A stretch of DNA of 32,940 nucleotides, taken from contig JAAAOD010000204.1 in assembly GCA_009908535.1 (NCBI GenBank), positions 1 through 32,940 on the forward strand, in the 5' to 3' direction. The notes under the pieces are model-generated. The model was not told the origin of the DNA, made no database searches, and saw only the letters and a list, made by a program, of their open reading frames with translations. This DNA comes from Verrucomicrobiota bacterium. GTDB lineage: Bacteria; Verrucomicrobiota; Verrucomicrobiia; Opitutales; Oceanipulchritudinaceae. The translations under genes were made by a program, and so were the position numbers. Of this stretch, positions 6,308-17,600 are shown in pieces (positions within the stretch are counted from its first letter, which is position 1; each line of letters begins with the position of its first letter).

Positions 6308-9300
6308 ATGCCCAGGCGAATTCGGCGTGTAAGACGAGGAATCCTCATGGGGGCGGGCGGCCTGCTGGCGGCGGTGCTCCTTGTGGGCGCGACCTCGCCG
6401 CTGTGGGGGATTTCGCTGCTCAGGACGGTTGCGGACTGGGCCGGGTACGAGGTGGCCGTGGATGAGGTGGAGGCAAACGGCTTCAGCCGCTGGACCCTGC
6501 GGGAATTGACCGTCCGGGGCCCCGCCTTCAGCCTGACCGCGGATCGACTGGAGCTTCCCCAGTTCGGACCTTTAGCTTTGGCGTTGCTGGACGACGCGCG
6601 GCGGCCGTTTTTCGCGGCCGGAATGGTGGAGGTGGTTGTCGGCAGCGAGCCCGGTCGGGACCGGCCCGTCGAAGGGAGGGGAGCCGATTGGCGGCGAATC
6701 GGCCCGTTGGTTGAAGGAATGCTGCCGCGGTTGCCGGAAGGATCCGTCGAGGGCCTGCGGATCGTAAAGCCGGGAGAGGAAAAGCGCGGATGGCTGCTGG
6801 GGGCGGAGAACGTCCGGATCAAAGGCCGTTCGCTGCGTGCCCGCCTCTCGCCCGCGGCCAACGTGCCGGCCGCGGCGATGGAATTGCGGCTGCTTTCGGG
6901 GGAAAGGTGGCAGTTGACGCTGGACCCGGAAATCGCAGAGATGAGCGCCTTCGCGGAGATCCGCTTCAACGGGGAGGCGGCCGGCGTCCATGCGGAGGTA
7001 CGCTCCAGCGAAGTCCCGTTGTTCCTCTCGATCCTCTTTCCAAAGGAAGGCCAGTCTCTTTCCGGAAAGCTGGAAAGCACTTTGTGGCCGATCCCTGAGG
7101 TCCTCCTGCCTCCGCGACTGTCGGTGGTGGAAAAGCCGCGCCTGACCGCTGACGGGAGCTTTACCCTCGAAGGTTACGAACTGGACGCCACCGTGGAAGG
7201 CACGGGGGTGCGCGGGGCCGGCATGGGGGAAATCCCGGTTGTCACGAAAATCCAACTACAGGGCGACCGGGAACACCTCGCCCTGCGGCAGGTCGACATC
7301 CGGTGGGACTGGATCGAGGCGGGCCTTTCGGATCCCGTCACCTATCGTTTCGCGGAAGGTGTGCTGGAGGGAAAGGCCCTTTTCAATGTCAAGGCGGACC
7401 TTGCAAGACAGGAGTTTCTCGATGCGGAGGGCATGCTTCGCGGCCGGGCGCGCTTTGTCGGTGAGACATGGGAGTCTCCGCGGGTCGAGTTTGAAGTGAA
7501 CGGGGAAGGGGTGCGGTACGCGGACTTTCCCGCCTTCAATGCCCGCATGGAGGGGATCTACGAGCAGCCCTTCTTCGAGGTGAGGGAACTTCTGGTGGAA
7601 GGGGGGCCGCGGGAGGGCGAGGCCGTCTTTTCCCTGACCGGGCACGGGCAATGGAATTTCGCTACAAAAGGGTTTTCCGCCACCGTGGAGGGAACGGGCG
7701 ACGCGGAGCAGCTGGCGCCGCTTCCCGGGGGCGTCCGTTGGAGCGGCGACCTGCGCTTGCGGGCCTCGGCGGAGGGCCGTCCCGGGGACTGGACCCACCG
7801 GGGTTCCCTGCAGGCCGGGGTGGTGCGGATGGCGCCGCTTTCGCCTTTCCAGACCGATTTTCGCTGGAACGGAGCGGGGATGGAATCGGTCACGGGCACC
7901 CTGCAATTACAGAATACAGCCGTCGATACCTTGACTCTTGAGGCTGTCTTTCGGCGGCCGGATCCCTCTTCATGGGAGCTGGACCTGCGGGACCTCCGCC
8001 TGCGCACGGGGGATCGCCCCGCACTCGAGCTGGTGGAGCCGGTCTTGATCGGCGGGAGCTGGCCGATAGGCGGCCTGCCCGCAGTGGAAGAACTCGTTCT
8101 GGCGGCGGAGTCCACCCGCTTCTCCTTCGGCATAGCCCCCGCAGAAAAGCGGTTGCAGCTGGAGGTCGCCCGATTTTCCACCGACCGTCTCGCCTCCCTC
8201 TTCCCGGATATCGAGGTGCCCTCCCTTGTCCTCCGCCGATTGTCGGCCGACTTCCTGGAGGAAGCGGGCGGTCTCGTCGGCGGTGTCCATGTGGATATGA
8301 TGGAGAAAGGGCCGCCGCGTCCCTTCGGACTGCGCCTGTCCGCGGACGTTACCGGGGAGTCCATCCGCCTGCGTAACGTCGAAGGCGTGACGGGCGCGCG
8401 CGATGTCGTGAAAGGCCAACTACAGCTGCCGTTCCGGGTGGTCCGCGCGGAGAACGGAAAGGACGGCCCTTTCCGCCTGCGACCGACCGAAAGCGGTCTC
8501 GATGGTGAGCTGCGTCTTTTCCTTCCCGGTGAACTGGCCGAACGCTATCCGTCCTATCGATGGCTTGGCGCCGTGCGCGGACTCGAGGGCGGCCTTTCCC
8601 TCCTTGGAGGCTCCGCGGGGGGAACTGGACCTGCGACTTGACCGCAGCACCGGTTTCGGCGCCCTGCGCGGCTGGCTGGAGAAAGAGCCCCTGCGGGACC
8701 TTCGCCTGAAGGCCGCTGTCTCCGGCGAAGGGATCGTGGTCGACGAGGCCACCGGCCTCTGGGGAGGCGCGCGGCTGCGCCTCGAAGGCACCCTTCCCCT
8801 TGCCCCCGAGGAGATTTTCCGGAAGGGGAGGTCTTCCGGGTTGCGCGAACTGGCCGACAAGCTGGAGGCGCGGCTGGACGTACCGCGTATGGAAATGGCG
8901 GACCTCACCGAGGTCCTGCCCGCGCTCGTGCGCCCCGAAGGCACGGCCTCGGCAAATCTCACCTTGCGTAGTGGATTCCGGCTACAGGGGGAAATCCGTT
9001 TCCGTGACTGGGGCCTGCGCTCGACTCTGTTCACCCGGCCCGTGGAAAACCTGAATGTGCAGCTGGCCTTTGACGGGCGGCGTATCCGGATCCGCGACGC
9101 CTCCGGGCGGATGGGCCTCGGCGAACTTTCGCTTGGCGGATGGCTGCGCTGGAGCCCGCAGGGAGATCTCCGCTACCAACTGGACGTGAAGGGCGACCGT
9201 GCCCCCCTCGTCCGCACGCCGAATCTGCTTCTCCGCAGCGACCTCGATTTGACGCTGCGCGGTGGCCTGCGGGAGCCGCACCGGCTCAGCGGCCGGCTCG

Positions 9301-10025
9301 ATCTCCGGGAAAGTGTGCTCCTGATGGATTTTGATCCTCTCGCCGCGAAGACGCGGAAGGGTCCGGCGGCCAATCCGCCCTACTTCTCCATCGAGGAGGA
9401 CCCCTTCGCCGATTGGGAGCTGGATGTGGAGCTGGCGGGCAAGGAATTCCTGCAACTGCGCAGTCCCTATCTCGAGGCCCGGCTTTCCGTACAGGGGAGT
9501 CTGCAGGGCACCTTGCGCGAGCCGCTGCTCCTTGCCCGCCTGACGACAAGGGACGGAACGGTCCTCTTCCCCGGCGCCCGTCTGTCCATCCATAAAGGGG
9601 AGTTTTTCACGACAAGGGAGGAGCCGAAGAAACTGCGGATCGATGTCGAAGCCACCGGCCGGCAATCCTCCTATGTGCTTACCCTTCGTGCCGACGGCTC
9701 CTCCTCCAATCCCCGCGTCTTCCTCGACTCCACCCCGCCGCTGAGCAATGCCCGCATTCTCCGCCTCCTTGCCACGGGCAGCCTCGAGGGCGGCGGTCTC
9801 GGATCCCTCGGCCTCTACCTCGGCAAAGGCGCCGTATCCTCCGTCGGACGCCGAAACGAGTTCTGGGAACGCTTCTCCGTCGAATTCGGCCGGGATGTAT
9901 CCGAATCCGGACAGAACACGGTCGATCTGTATTTCGACCTCAGCCGTAATCTGTATCTGCATGGTCAATACGACAAGTACGACGAGCAGAACCTTGACCT
10001 CGTCTGGGAGGTCTATCGCAAATGA
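6308..10025 (+). CDS. tamB: TamB/AsmA-like (DUF490, translocation and assembly module) protein, interrupted by an apparent frameshift near 8617-8622
   Basis: ORFs 6308-8641 and 8502-10025 are parts of one protein: N-terminal TM anchor, long repetitive beta-rich region, and TamB C-terminus (SSNPRVFLDSTPPLSNARILRLLATGSLEGG...VDLYFDLSRNLYLHGQYDKYDEQNLDLVWEVYRK). Removing one G from the G6 run joins the two frames. It is followed by an Omp85 gene. Confidence 0.8.
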
Positions 10026-12115
10026 GCGCGGGAAAGACCGGACTTCTTCTCCTTCTGGTTCTCTTGCTCATCGGTGGGCGGGAAACCGCCCGGGCGGACG
10101 CCGTCAAGGTGAAGGGGCTCGGACTCTGGCGGAATCTCGAGATGGACCGGCGGCTGGAATTTCTCCAGGGGGACGGGCGCGAATTGCCGAGGGAACCGGA
10201 CAGCGCGACCATCGAGGACGGGGCCTTTCTCCTTTTGCAGTTGTTGCGCCGCGAAGGTTATCGCGAGCCCGAAGTGACGGTCGAGCTGGATTTGCCCGAA
10301 GGACCCGGGCGGGAATACACCTTCGCATGGCCCTTCCAGCCCAAGCTTCCCGTCGGTCTGCGGCCGGTTGAAGTGGTGTATCGCTGCGATCCCGGCATTC
10401 TGGAAGTGTACGGCGAGGTGCGTTTCTCGGGACTCGACCACCTTGAGGAGGAAACCGCCCTTTCCTTTTTCAAACCCGGCGGCGGGTTATTCGTCGGTCG
10501 GCGGCAAAAAGCCTTCACCGAGCAGAATCTCGCTTCCCGTTCGCGGCGGCTGGTGACGACCCTCGAGGCCGCGGGTTACCAGGAAGCGGACATCGCGGAT
10601 ACAAGGCTGGAGCGAAGCGGTGACAGCGGGGAGGTGGACCTTCACCTCATCGTGGAGGAAGGCCCGCGGCATTTTGTGGGGAGGGTTGTCCGGCGCACGT
10701 ACGGAGAGGAGGGTTCCCTTGTCCGGGAGGAAGAAGAATCCCTCCGCGAACCGATCGTTTTCACCGGCGATTGGCTGGAGGGCGTGCGCCGGGAATTCCT
10801 CTTTTCCGCTTACCGGGACGGGTACCCGGAGGCCACCGTCACCAGTGAGGAAGTAAGGGTGGACGCCTCCGCGCGGCGTGAGGTGTATGAGGTCAGGCTG
10901 GAACTGCGCCGGGGGGCCCGGGTCCGGTTCGCCGGCGTGCGCTTCGAGGGACAAGGCCATACCCGGCAATCCGTCCTCGACCGGCAAACGCACCTCGGTG
11001 GAGCTGAGTTTTACAATATCCTCGAGGTGGAAGAGGGTCGCCGACGGCTTCTTTCGCTCGGTATCTTCCGGGACGTCCGCTTGCAGACCGAAGATACGGA
11101 AAAGGGCCGTCTTGTGACATACCAGCTCACTCCGGGGCAGCGGGAATCCCTCAATCTCCGATTCGGCTGGGGCAGTTACGAGCAGGGAAGGGCGGGCATC
11201 CGCTGGGAGAGAATCAATCCTTTCGGTCGGGCCCATCGGTACCGCCTCGACGCCAAGCGGAGCTTCAAGGATCTGGAACTGGAAGGAAGCGCCAGCCTTC
11301 CCCACTTTTTCGATCGGGACCTCAACGCGTTCCTCCGCACCCGCTACCTGTTCCGGGAGGAGATCAGCTTCGAGCGCTCCCTTTACGACTTGCGCTTCCA
11401 GCTCTCACGGAGGTTGCACCAGCTCGGGGTCGAGGCCACGGTCGGCTACCTTCTCGAGGATGTCCTTGACGAACGCGACAGTGCGGAGCTTTTCCCCGCT
11501 CTTGACGAAGCCTTGGTGACCAGCCTCGATTTTCGTCTCACCCTTGACCGGCGCGACAGCACCCTCCATCCGACCCGGGGATACGATCTGCAGTTCTTCG
11601 TCAAGGCGGCCGCGGAACAGCTCGGTGGCGAAGCGAATTTCCTTCGCTGGGAGGCTTCGGCCAGCTGGCATTATGCCATCGCCCGGAACTTCCTCCTCCA
11701 CTTGTCCGCCCGTTATGGTCTCCTCCAGAGCGAGCGCCCCACCGAAGACAACCTTCCCTTCGGAGAGCGCTTCTTCCCCGGTGGGGCCAACTCCCTCCGC
11801 GGATATCAGCGCGGGGAGGCCGCTCCTTCCCTCCCCAACGGCGACCGGATCGGCGCCGAGGTCTTTGCTCTCGCTAATCTGGAATTCGAGGTGCGAGTCA
11901 CGGATAAGCTTTCCGCCGTGGCCTTCTGGGACGTCCTGCGCATGAACCGTTCCCGTCAACTCGTTCCGAGGGCCGAAGCCCTCGAGTCCGCCGGCGTCGG
12001 CCTTCGCTGGCAGTCCATCGTCGGGCCCGTCCGCCTCGAATACGGCCACAACCTCGATCCGCGGAAAGAGGACCCGTCCGGAACCCTGCATTTTGCCGTC
12101 GGCTATCCATTTTGA
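10022..12115 (+). CDS. tamA: TamA/BamA-like Omp85 outer-membrane assembly protein
   Basis: 697 aa. Signal peptide, POTRA-like repeats, barrel motif FFPGGANSLRGYQRGE, C-terminal FAVGYPF. ATGA overlap with the tamB-like gene. Confidence 0.88.
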   Translation: MSAGKTGLLLLLVLLLIGGRETARADAVKVKGLGLWRNLEMDRRLEFLQGDGRELPREPDSATIEDGAFLLLQLLRREGYREPEVTVELDLPEGPGREYTFAWPFQPKLPVGLRPVEVVYRCDPGILEVYGEVRFSGLDHLEEETALSFFKPGGGLFVGRRQKAFTEQNLASRSRRLVTTLEAAGYQEADIADTRLERSGDSGEVDLHLIVEEGPRHFVGRVVRRTYGEEGSLVREEEESLREPIVFTGDWLEGVRREFLFSAYRDGYPEATVTSEEVRVDASARREVYEVRLELRRGARVRFAGVRFEGQGHTRQSVLDRQTHLGGAEFYNILEVEEGRRRLLSLGIFRDVRLQTEDTEKGRLVTYQLTPGQRESLNLRFGWGSYEQGRAGIRWERINPFGRAHRYRLDAKRSFKDLELEGSASLPHFFDRDLNAFLRTRYLFREEISFERSLYDLRFQLSRRLHQLGVEATVGYLLEDVLDERDSAELFPALDEALVTSLDFRLTLDRRDSTLHPTRGYDLQFFVKAAAEQLGGEANFLRWEASASWHYAIARNFLLHLSARYGLLQSERPTEDNLPFGERFFPGGANSLRGYQRGEAAPSLPNGDRIGAEVFALANLEFEVRVTDKLSAVAFWDVLRMNRSRQLVPRAEALESAGVGLRWQSIVGPVRLEYGHNLDPRKEDPSGTLHFAVGYPF

Positions 12116-12169
12116 GCGTTTCTGCGGCAATAAAATAGGCCTTGTTTTTAGAAAAAGTGGGTTATCGCC

Positions 12170-12199
12170 TTGACATAAATAGGGTAATATACCTATATC
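12170..12199 (+). promoter_or_regulatory. Putative sigma70-type promoter for the PEP-CTERM gene
   Basis: TTGACA at 12170-12175, then a TATA-rich element (CTATAT/TATATC, about 12193-12199) with a 17-18 nt spacer, upstream of ATG 12240. Confidence 0.45.
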
Positions 12200-12239
12200 G
12201 GCCTTGTTTATTATTCAATTCATTCATCTGCTGTCCTTC

Positions 12240-13058
12240 ATGAAAAAAACAACTGGAATCACGATCTCTGCGCTGCTCTTTTCGGGTGCCGCTCTCTCCG
12301 CTCAAGCCGTTTTCCCGGATCTCTACTGGGGAGGTGACCCTACAAGTAACAAAAGCGTCTACCAAGCTGATGTCATCGGCGAGGGCGACGTTTTCGATCT
12401 GACCGGGTTCAACCTCCGGTATAATGATCTTACCGATGTCCTCGACGTCCAAATCCACGGGAACTACTTCGACGATCTTCTGGCCGATGCCGACGAGCTC
12501 CTCGATACCTATATGGGCGATCTCTTCATCAGTACGGACGGCCTTTCCTGGATCGACGGCGAGGAAGCCACGCTCGATGACTTCTACGGACAACCGGACG
12601 CAACCACGTGGGAATACGCGGCTACCCTGGGAACTTACGACAACGCCCAGGGCCACCTCGATGGGGTCGACAGCGACAACCCGATGAGCGGCAGCCTCCT
12701 TTCCGTCACCGATCCAGATACCAATATCGAGCTTTCCAAGGCTGGTCGCGGCGTCTTCCGGGGAAACCAGGAAGTTCGCTACATCGGTGGCGGGGCCTCC
12801 CAGGTCCCCGTTTCCTGGTTCTTCAGTGACGATCACAGCTTCCTGCAGATTTCCATTGCCGACGCCGGCTCCGTCTTCGGCGACGCCGACGAAATCGGCT
12901 TCCACTGGACGATGAGTTGCGGAAATGACGTACTTGAATTCTCCATGCCGGGAAATATCACCCCCGTGCCCGAACCCTCTTTGATCGGGATACTCGGGAT
13001 CGGAGGACTTTTCGGCTTCCTCTGGATGCGTCGTCGGCGTCAGAATCGAAAAAGCTGA
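12240..13058 (+). CDS. PEP-CTERM sorting domain-containing secreted protein
   Basis: N-terminal signal peptide MKKTTGITISALLFSGAALSAQA. C-terminal PVPEPSLIGILGIGGLFGFLWMRRRRQNRKS (VPEP, hydrophobic helix, Arg cluster). Confidence 0.9.
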   Translation: MKKTTGITISALLFSGAALSAQAVFPDLYWGGDPTSNKSVYQADVIGEGDVFDLTGFNLRYNDLTDVLDVQIHGNYFDDLLADADELLDTYMGDLFISTDGLSWIDGEEATLDDFYGQPDATTWEYAATLGTYDNAQGHLDGVDSDNPMSGSLLSVTDPDTNIELSKAGRGVFRGNQEVRYIGGGASQVPVSWFFSDDHSFLQISIADAGSVFGDADEIGFHWTMSCGNDVLEFSMPGNITPVPEPSLIGILGIGGLFGFLWMRRRRQNRKS

Positions 13059-13094
13059 GTCGGCTTTTGCTGTCTTTTACCTGTCGCAAACCGA

Positions 13095-13133
13095 AAAAAG
13101 CCCGGCCCGCGCTGATTGCGGACCGGGCTTTTT
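13095..13133. terminator. Rho-independent, probably bidirectional terminator between convergent genes
   Basis: AAAAAAGCCCGGCCCGC-GCTGATT-GCGGACCGGGCTTTTTC: GC-rich stem with flanking A and T tracts. Confidence 0.9.
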
Positions 13134-13151
13134 CGTGAGGACGATCTTTTC

Positions 13152-14642
13152 TCAGGGCAGGCTGGTGACGCCCATGAGGTAGCGGTCGACTTCGCGGGCG
13201 GCGCCGCGGCCCTCGTTGATGGCCCAGACGACGAGGCTCTGTCCGCGGCGGCAATCGCCGGCGGCGAAGACGCCTTCGACGCTGGTGAGGTAACGTTCGT
13301 GTTCGGCCTGGATGTTGGAACGCGGGTCGGTTGCGAGGCCGAGCTGTTCGACGATGGTCTGCTCCGGCCCGAGGAAGCCCATGGCGAGGGTGACGAGCTG
13401 TGCGGGGAGGGTGCGGCGGCTGTTTTCCTTTTTCTGCGGGACGAAGCGGCCGTTCTCGTCCTTCTGCCACTCGATATCGACGAGTTCGAGCCCGGCGAGG
13501 TTGCCGTGGCCGTCGTCGAGAAAGCGTTCGGTCATGACGAGGTACTGGCGCGGATCGGCGCCCTGCTTGGCGGCGGCTTCCTCCTGGCCGTAGTCGAGGC
13601 GGTAAATTTTCGGCCATTCGGGCCATGGATTGTCGGGGGCGCGGCTTTCCGGCGGCCGGGGCATGATTTCGAGCTGGGTAACGCTTTTGCAACCGTGGCG
13701 GAGGGAGGTGCCGACGCAATCGGTACCGGTGTCCCCGCCGCCGATGACGACGACATCCTTGCCCAGGGCGTTGGGCTCGGGAAGGGAACCGTTCACGCCA
13801 TGGTCGAGGAGGTGCTGCGTGTTGGCGGTGAGGAAATCCATGGCGTAGTGGACGCCGTTGAGGTCCCGTCCGGGAATAGGGAGGTCCCGCGGTTTCGTCG
13901 CCCCGGTGCAGAAGACGACGGCGTCGACCTTCTCCTTTAATTCCGTGGCGGAAAGATCCTTGCCGATTTCGCAGCCGGTGATGAACCGGACGCCCTCCTC
14001 GGCAAGCAGGTCGACCCGGCGTTGCACGACCTTTTCCTTCTCCAGCTTCATGTTCGGGATACCGTACATGAGGAGGCCGCCGACGCGGTCGGCCCGTTCA
14101 TAGACGGTGACTTCATGGCCGGCCTGATTGAGCTGGTCGGCACAGGAGAGGCCGGCCGGGCCGGAACCAACGACGGCGATTTTTTTGCCGGTGCGGGAAT
14201 CCGGAATGCGCGGGGTGACCCAGCCCTCGTCCCAGCCCCGGTCGATGATGGCGTTCTCGATGTTTTTGATCGTGACCGGGGGCTCGATCACTCCGAGAAC
14301 ACAGGAACCTTCGCAGGGGGCGGGGCAGACCCGGCCGGTGAATTCCGGGAAATTGTTCGTCTTGTGCAGCCGGTCGAGGGCCTCCCGCCAGCGTCCCTTG
14401 TAGACGAGATCGTTCCATTCCGGGATGAGGTTGTTGATCGGGCAGCCGCTCGCCATGCCGGAAACGAGGTTTCCCGTGTGGCAAAAGGGCGTGCCGCAAT
14501 CCATGCAGCGCGAACCCTGTTTGCGGAGCTGTTCCTCGGGCGGTTCGACCTTGAACTCGTTCCAGTGGCGCAGTCGTTCGAGCGGAGCTTCCTCCCCGAC
14601 CGTCTGCCGTTTTTCTTCCAGAAATCCGGTTGGTTTTCCCAT
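13152..14642 (-). CDS. gltD: Glutamate synthase (NADPH) small subunit
   Basis: 496 aa. Cys-rich N-terminus [19 protein letters not shown] sites [15 protein letters not shown] and [14 protein letters not shown]. Confidence 0.97.
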   Translation of the reverse strand: MGKPTGFLEEKRQTVGEEAPLERLRHWNEFKVEPPEEQLRKQGSRCMDCGTPFCHTGNLVSGMASGCPINNLIPEWNDLVYKGRWREALDRLHKTNNFPEFTGRVCPAPCEGSCVLGVIEPPVTIKNIENAIIDRGWDEGWVTPRIPDSRTGKKIAVVGSGPAGLSCADQLNQAGHEVTVYERADRVGGLLMYGIPNMKLEKEKVVQRRVDLLAEEGVRFITGCEIGKDLSATELKEKVDAVVFCTGATKPRDLPIPGRDLNGVHYAMDFLTANTQHLLDHGVNGSLPEPNALGKDVVVIGGGDTGTDCVGTSLRHGCKSVTQLEIMPRPPESRAPDNPWPEWPKIYRLDYGQEEAAAKQGADPRQYLVMTERFLDDGHGNLAGLELVDIEWQKDENGRFVPQKKENSRRTLPAQLVTLAMGFLGPEQTIVEQLGLATDPRSNIQAEHERYLTSVEGVFAAGDCRRGQSLVVWAINEGRGAAREVDRYLMGVTSLP

Positions 14643-14669
14643 TTTTCCAATTGCTTGTGGTGCTTGTCG

Positions 14670-17600
14670 TTAATTGCCCGCCACTCGTGCGAGGTCGCGG
14701 AGGTTTTCCTCGAAGGCGGCCATGGCGGCCTCGTCGCCGGAGAGGCCCTGTTCCTCCACCTTGCGGAAGGCGTTGAGCATGCGCTCGTAGTCGCGCGGCA
14801 GGACCTTGACGAATTTGGGCAGCAAATCGTCCCAGTTGTCGAGAACCCAGCGCCCGCGGGCGGAAGCGGTGTGATCGACATGTTTCCCAATCCGTTCACG
14901 GACCGTGGCGATCTCCTTATCCTCGCATTCAACGAGCCGGTAGAGGTTCACCATGTCGGGATTGAGCCGTTCCTCGAAGTCGCCTTCGAGGTCGAGGATG
15001 TAGGCGGTGCCGCCGGACATGCCGGCGCCGAAGTTGCGCCCGGTGCGCCCGATGACGACGACTTCCCCGCCGGTCATGTATTCGCATCCATGGTCGCCCA
15101 CGCCCTCGACGACGGCGCGGACGCCGGAATTGCGGACGCCGAAGCGCTCCCCGGCTATTCCGCTGATGAAGGCTTCCCCGGTGGTGGCCCCGTAAAAGGC
15201 GACATTCCCGATAATGGTCTGTTCCTCCGCCTTGAAGGGGGATCCTTTTGGAGGATAGACGATGATGCGCGCCCCCGAAAGTCCCTTGCCGAGGTAGTCG
15301 TTGGCGTCCCCTTCCAGCTCGAAGGTCATGCCGGGGGGGGTGAAGGCGGCGAAGGACTGGCCCGCGCTTCCGTTGAATTTAAGGTAGACCGTATCTTCGG
15401 GCAGGCCTCCGGCCCCGTGGCGGCGGGTGATTTCGCTCCCGGTGATGGTGCCGACGACCCGGTTGACATTGACGATCGGCAATTCGAGGCGGACGGGCTC
15501 GCCGCGCTCGATGGCGGGTCGGCAGAGCTTGAGAAGGTGGGTGTTGTCAAGGGCTTCGTGGAGGCCGTGATCCTGCTGCTTCGTGCAGTAGGTCCCCACT
15601 TCCGGTCCCACGTCGGGCTTGTGGAAGATGCTGGTGAGGTCGATCCCGTGCGTCGTCTTCCAATGGTCGGTGGCTTCCGCAGTATCGAGGCATTCGGTAT
15701 GCCCGACCATTTCGTTGATGGTGCGGAAGCCGAGTTCGGCCATAATCTCGCGCATTTCCTGGGCGACGAAGCGCATGAAGTTGACGACATGCTCGGGCTC
15801 GCCGGTGAAGTTTTTGCGCAGGCGCGGATCCTGGGTGGCGACGCCGACCGGGCAGGTGTTCTTCTGGCAGACCCGCATCATGAGGCAGCCCATGGTGATC
15901 AGCGGGGCGGTCGCGAAGCCGAATTCCTCGGCGCCGAGAAGGGCGGCGATGGCGACATCCCGACCGGTTTTGAGCTGTCCGTCGGTCTCAAGGGCAACGC
16001 GGCTGCGCAGATCGTTGAGGAGGAGAATCTGGTTGGTCTCGGCGAGGCCCAGCTCCCATGGCGCCCCGGCATTGTAGATGGAGGAGGCGGGGGAGGCGCC
16101 GGTACCGCCGTCGTGACCGGAGATGAGAATGACATCGGCGTGCCCCTTGGCCACCCCGGCGGCGATGGTGCCGACACCGACCTCCGCCACCAGCTTCACG
16201 TTGATGCGGGCGTGGTGGTTGGCGTTCTTGAGGTCGTGGATCAGTTCGGCGAGGTCCTCAATCGAATAAATGTCGTGGTGCGGGGGCGGGGAGACGAGGC
16301 CGACCCCGGGGGTGGAGTGGCGGACCTTGGCGACCCATGGATAGACCTTCGAACCCGGCAGCTCCCCGCCTTCCCCCGGCTTGGCGCCCTGGGCAATCTT
16401 GATCTGGAGCTCGTCGGCATTGACGAGGTATTCGCTCGTGACCCCGAAACGACCGGAGGCGACCTGTTTGATGGCGGAACGCTTGCTGTCGCCGTTGGGA
16501 AGGGGCTTGAAGCGTTCCGGATCCTCGCCGCCTTCGCCGGTGTTGGACTTGCCTCCGATCCGGTTCATGGCGATGGCAAGGGTCTCGTGGGCCTCTTTGG
16601 AAATCGATCCGTAGGACATGGCTCCGGTCTTGAAGCGGCGGGTGATGGCCTCGATGGATTCGACCTCCTCGATCGGGACCGGTTTGCGCTTGCCACGGAA
16701 GCGCATGAGGCCCCGGAGCGTGCAGCGGTTCCGGCTCTGGTCGTTGACCTTGCCGGTGTAGGCGCGGAAGACATCGTAGGAACTCGTCCGCACCGACTTC
16801 TGCAGAAGGTGGATGGTCTCCGGATTAAAAAGATGGTATTCCCCGTCGGCCCGCCACTGGTAGAGGCCGCCAGGGTCGAGGGCGCCGTCGCGTCCGTTTT
16901 CGCCATGGCCGCCAAAGGCTTTGCGATGGCGGCGCAGGCTTTCCTCGGCCAGGGCCTCGATGCCCGCGCCTTCGACACGGCCGGCGGTGCCGGTAAAATA
17001 GCGCTTCACCACTTCGGTATCGAGCCCGATGGCCTCGAAGATCTGGGCCCCCCGATAGGAGGCCACGGTGGAGATGCCCATTTTCGCCATGGTCTTCACC
17101 ACGCCCTTCGTCGAGCCCTTGAGGTAGTTCTGCACCGCCTTGTCGTAGGGCACCTCGAGCATGTTTTCCGCGATCATGCCCTGGATGCTTTCAAAGGCCA
17201 TGTAGGGATTGATGGCGTCGGCGCCGTAGCCGAGAAGGACGGCGAAGTGGTGCACTTCTCGCGCTTCCCCGGTCTCCAGCAGGACGGAGACCCGTGTGCG
17301 GGTGCCTTTCTGGACGAGGTGATGGTGAAGGCCGCCCATCGCCAGCAGGGTCGGGATGGCCGCCTGCTCCGGGGAAACGCCCCGGTCGGAAATGATGAGC
17401 AGGTTGACCCCGTCGGCAATGGCGTGGTCGGCGGCAGCGAAGAGATCCTCGAGGGCCTTCTCGAGGCCTTTGCCGCCCCGGTTGGCCGGGAACAGCGCGG
17501 GCAGGGTGGCGGCTTTGAACCCGTCCAGATCGAGGTGGCGCAGGCGCGCGAGGTCCTCGTCGCTGAGCAGGGGGCTGGGGACTCGGATCATGCGGCAACT

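Noticed and set aside
6151-7080. N-terminal extension of the minus-strand ORF 5659-7080
   Set aside because: The extension is antisense to tamB and rich in R, S and P. The credible start is ATG 6150.
8502-8616. Separate gene start for the 507-aa ORF at 8502
   Set aside because: The first residues overlap the upstream tamB reading frame and look non-coding. Real similarity begins after the G6 tract, so one frameshifted gene is simpler.
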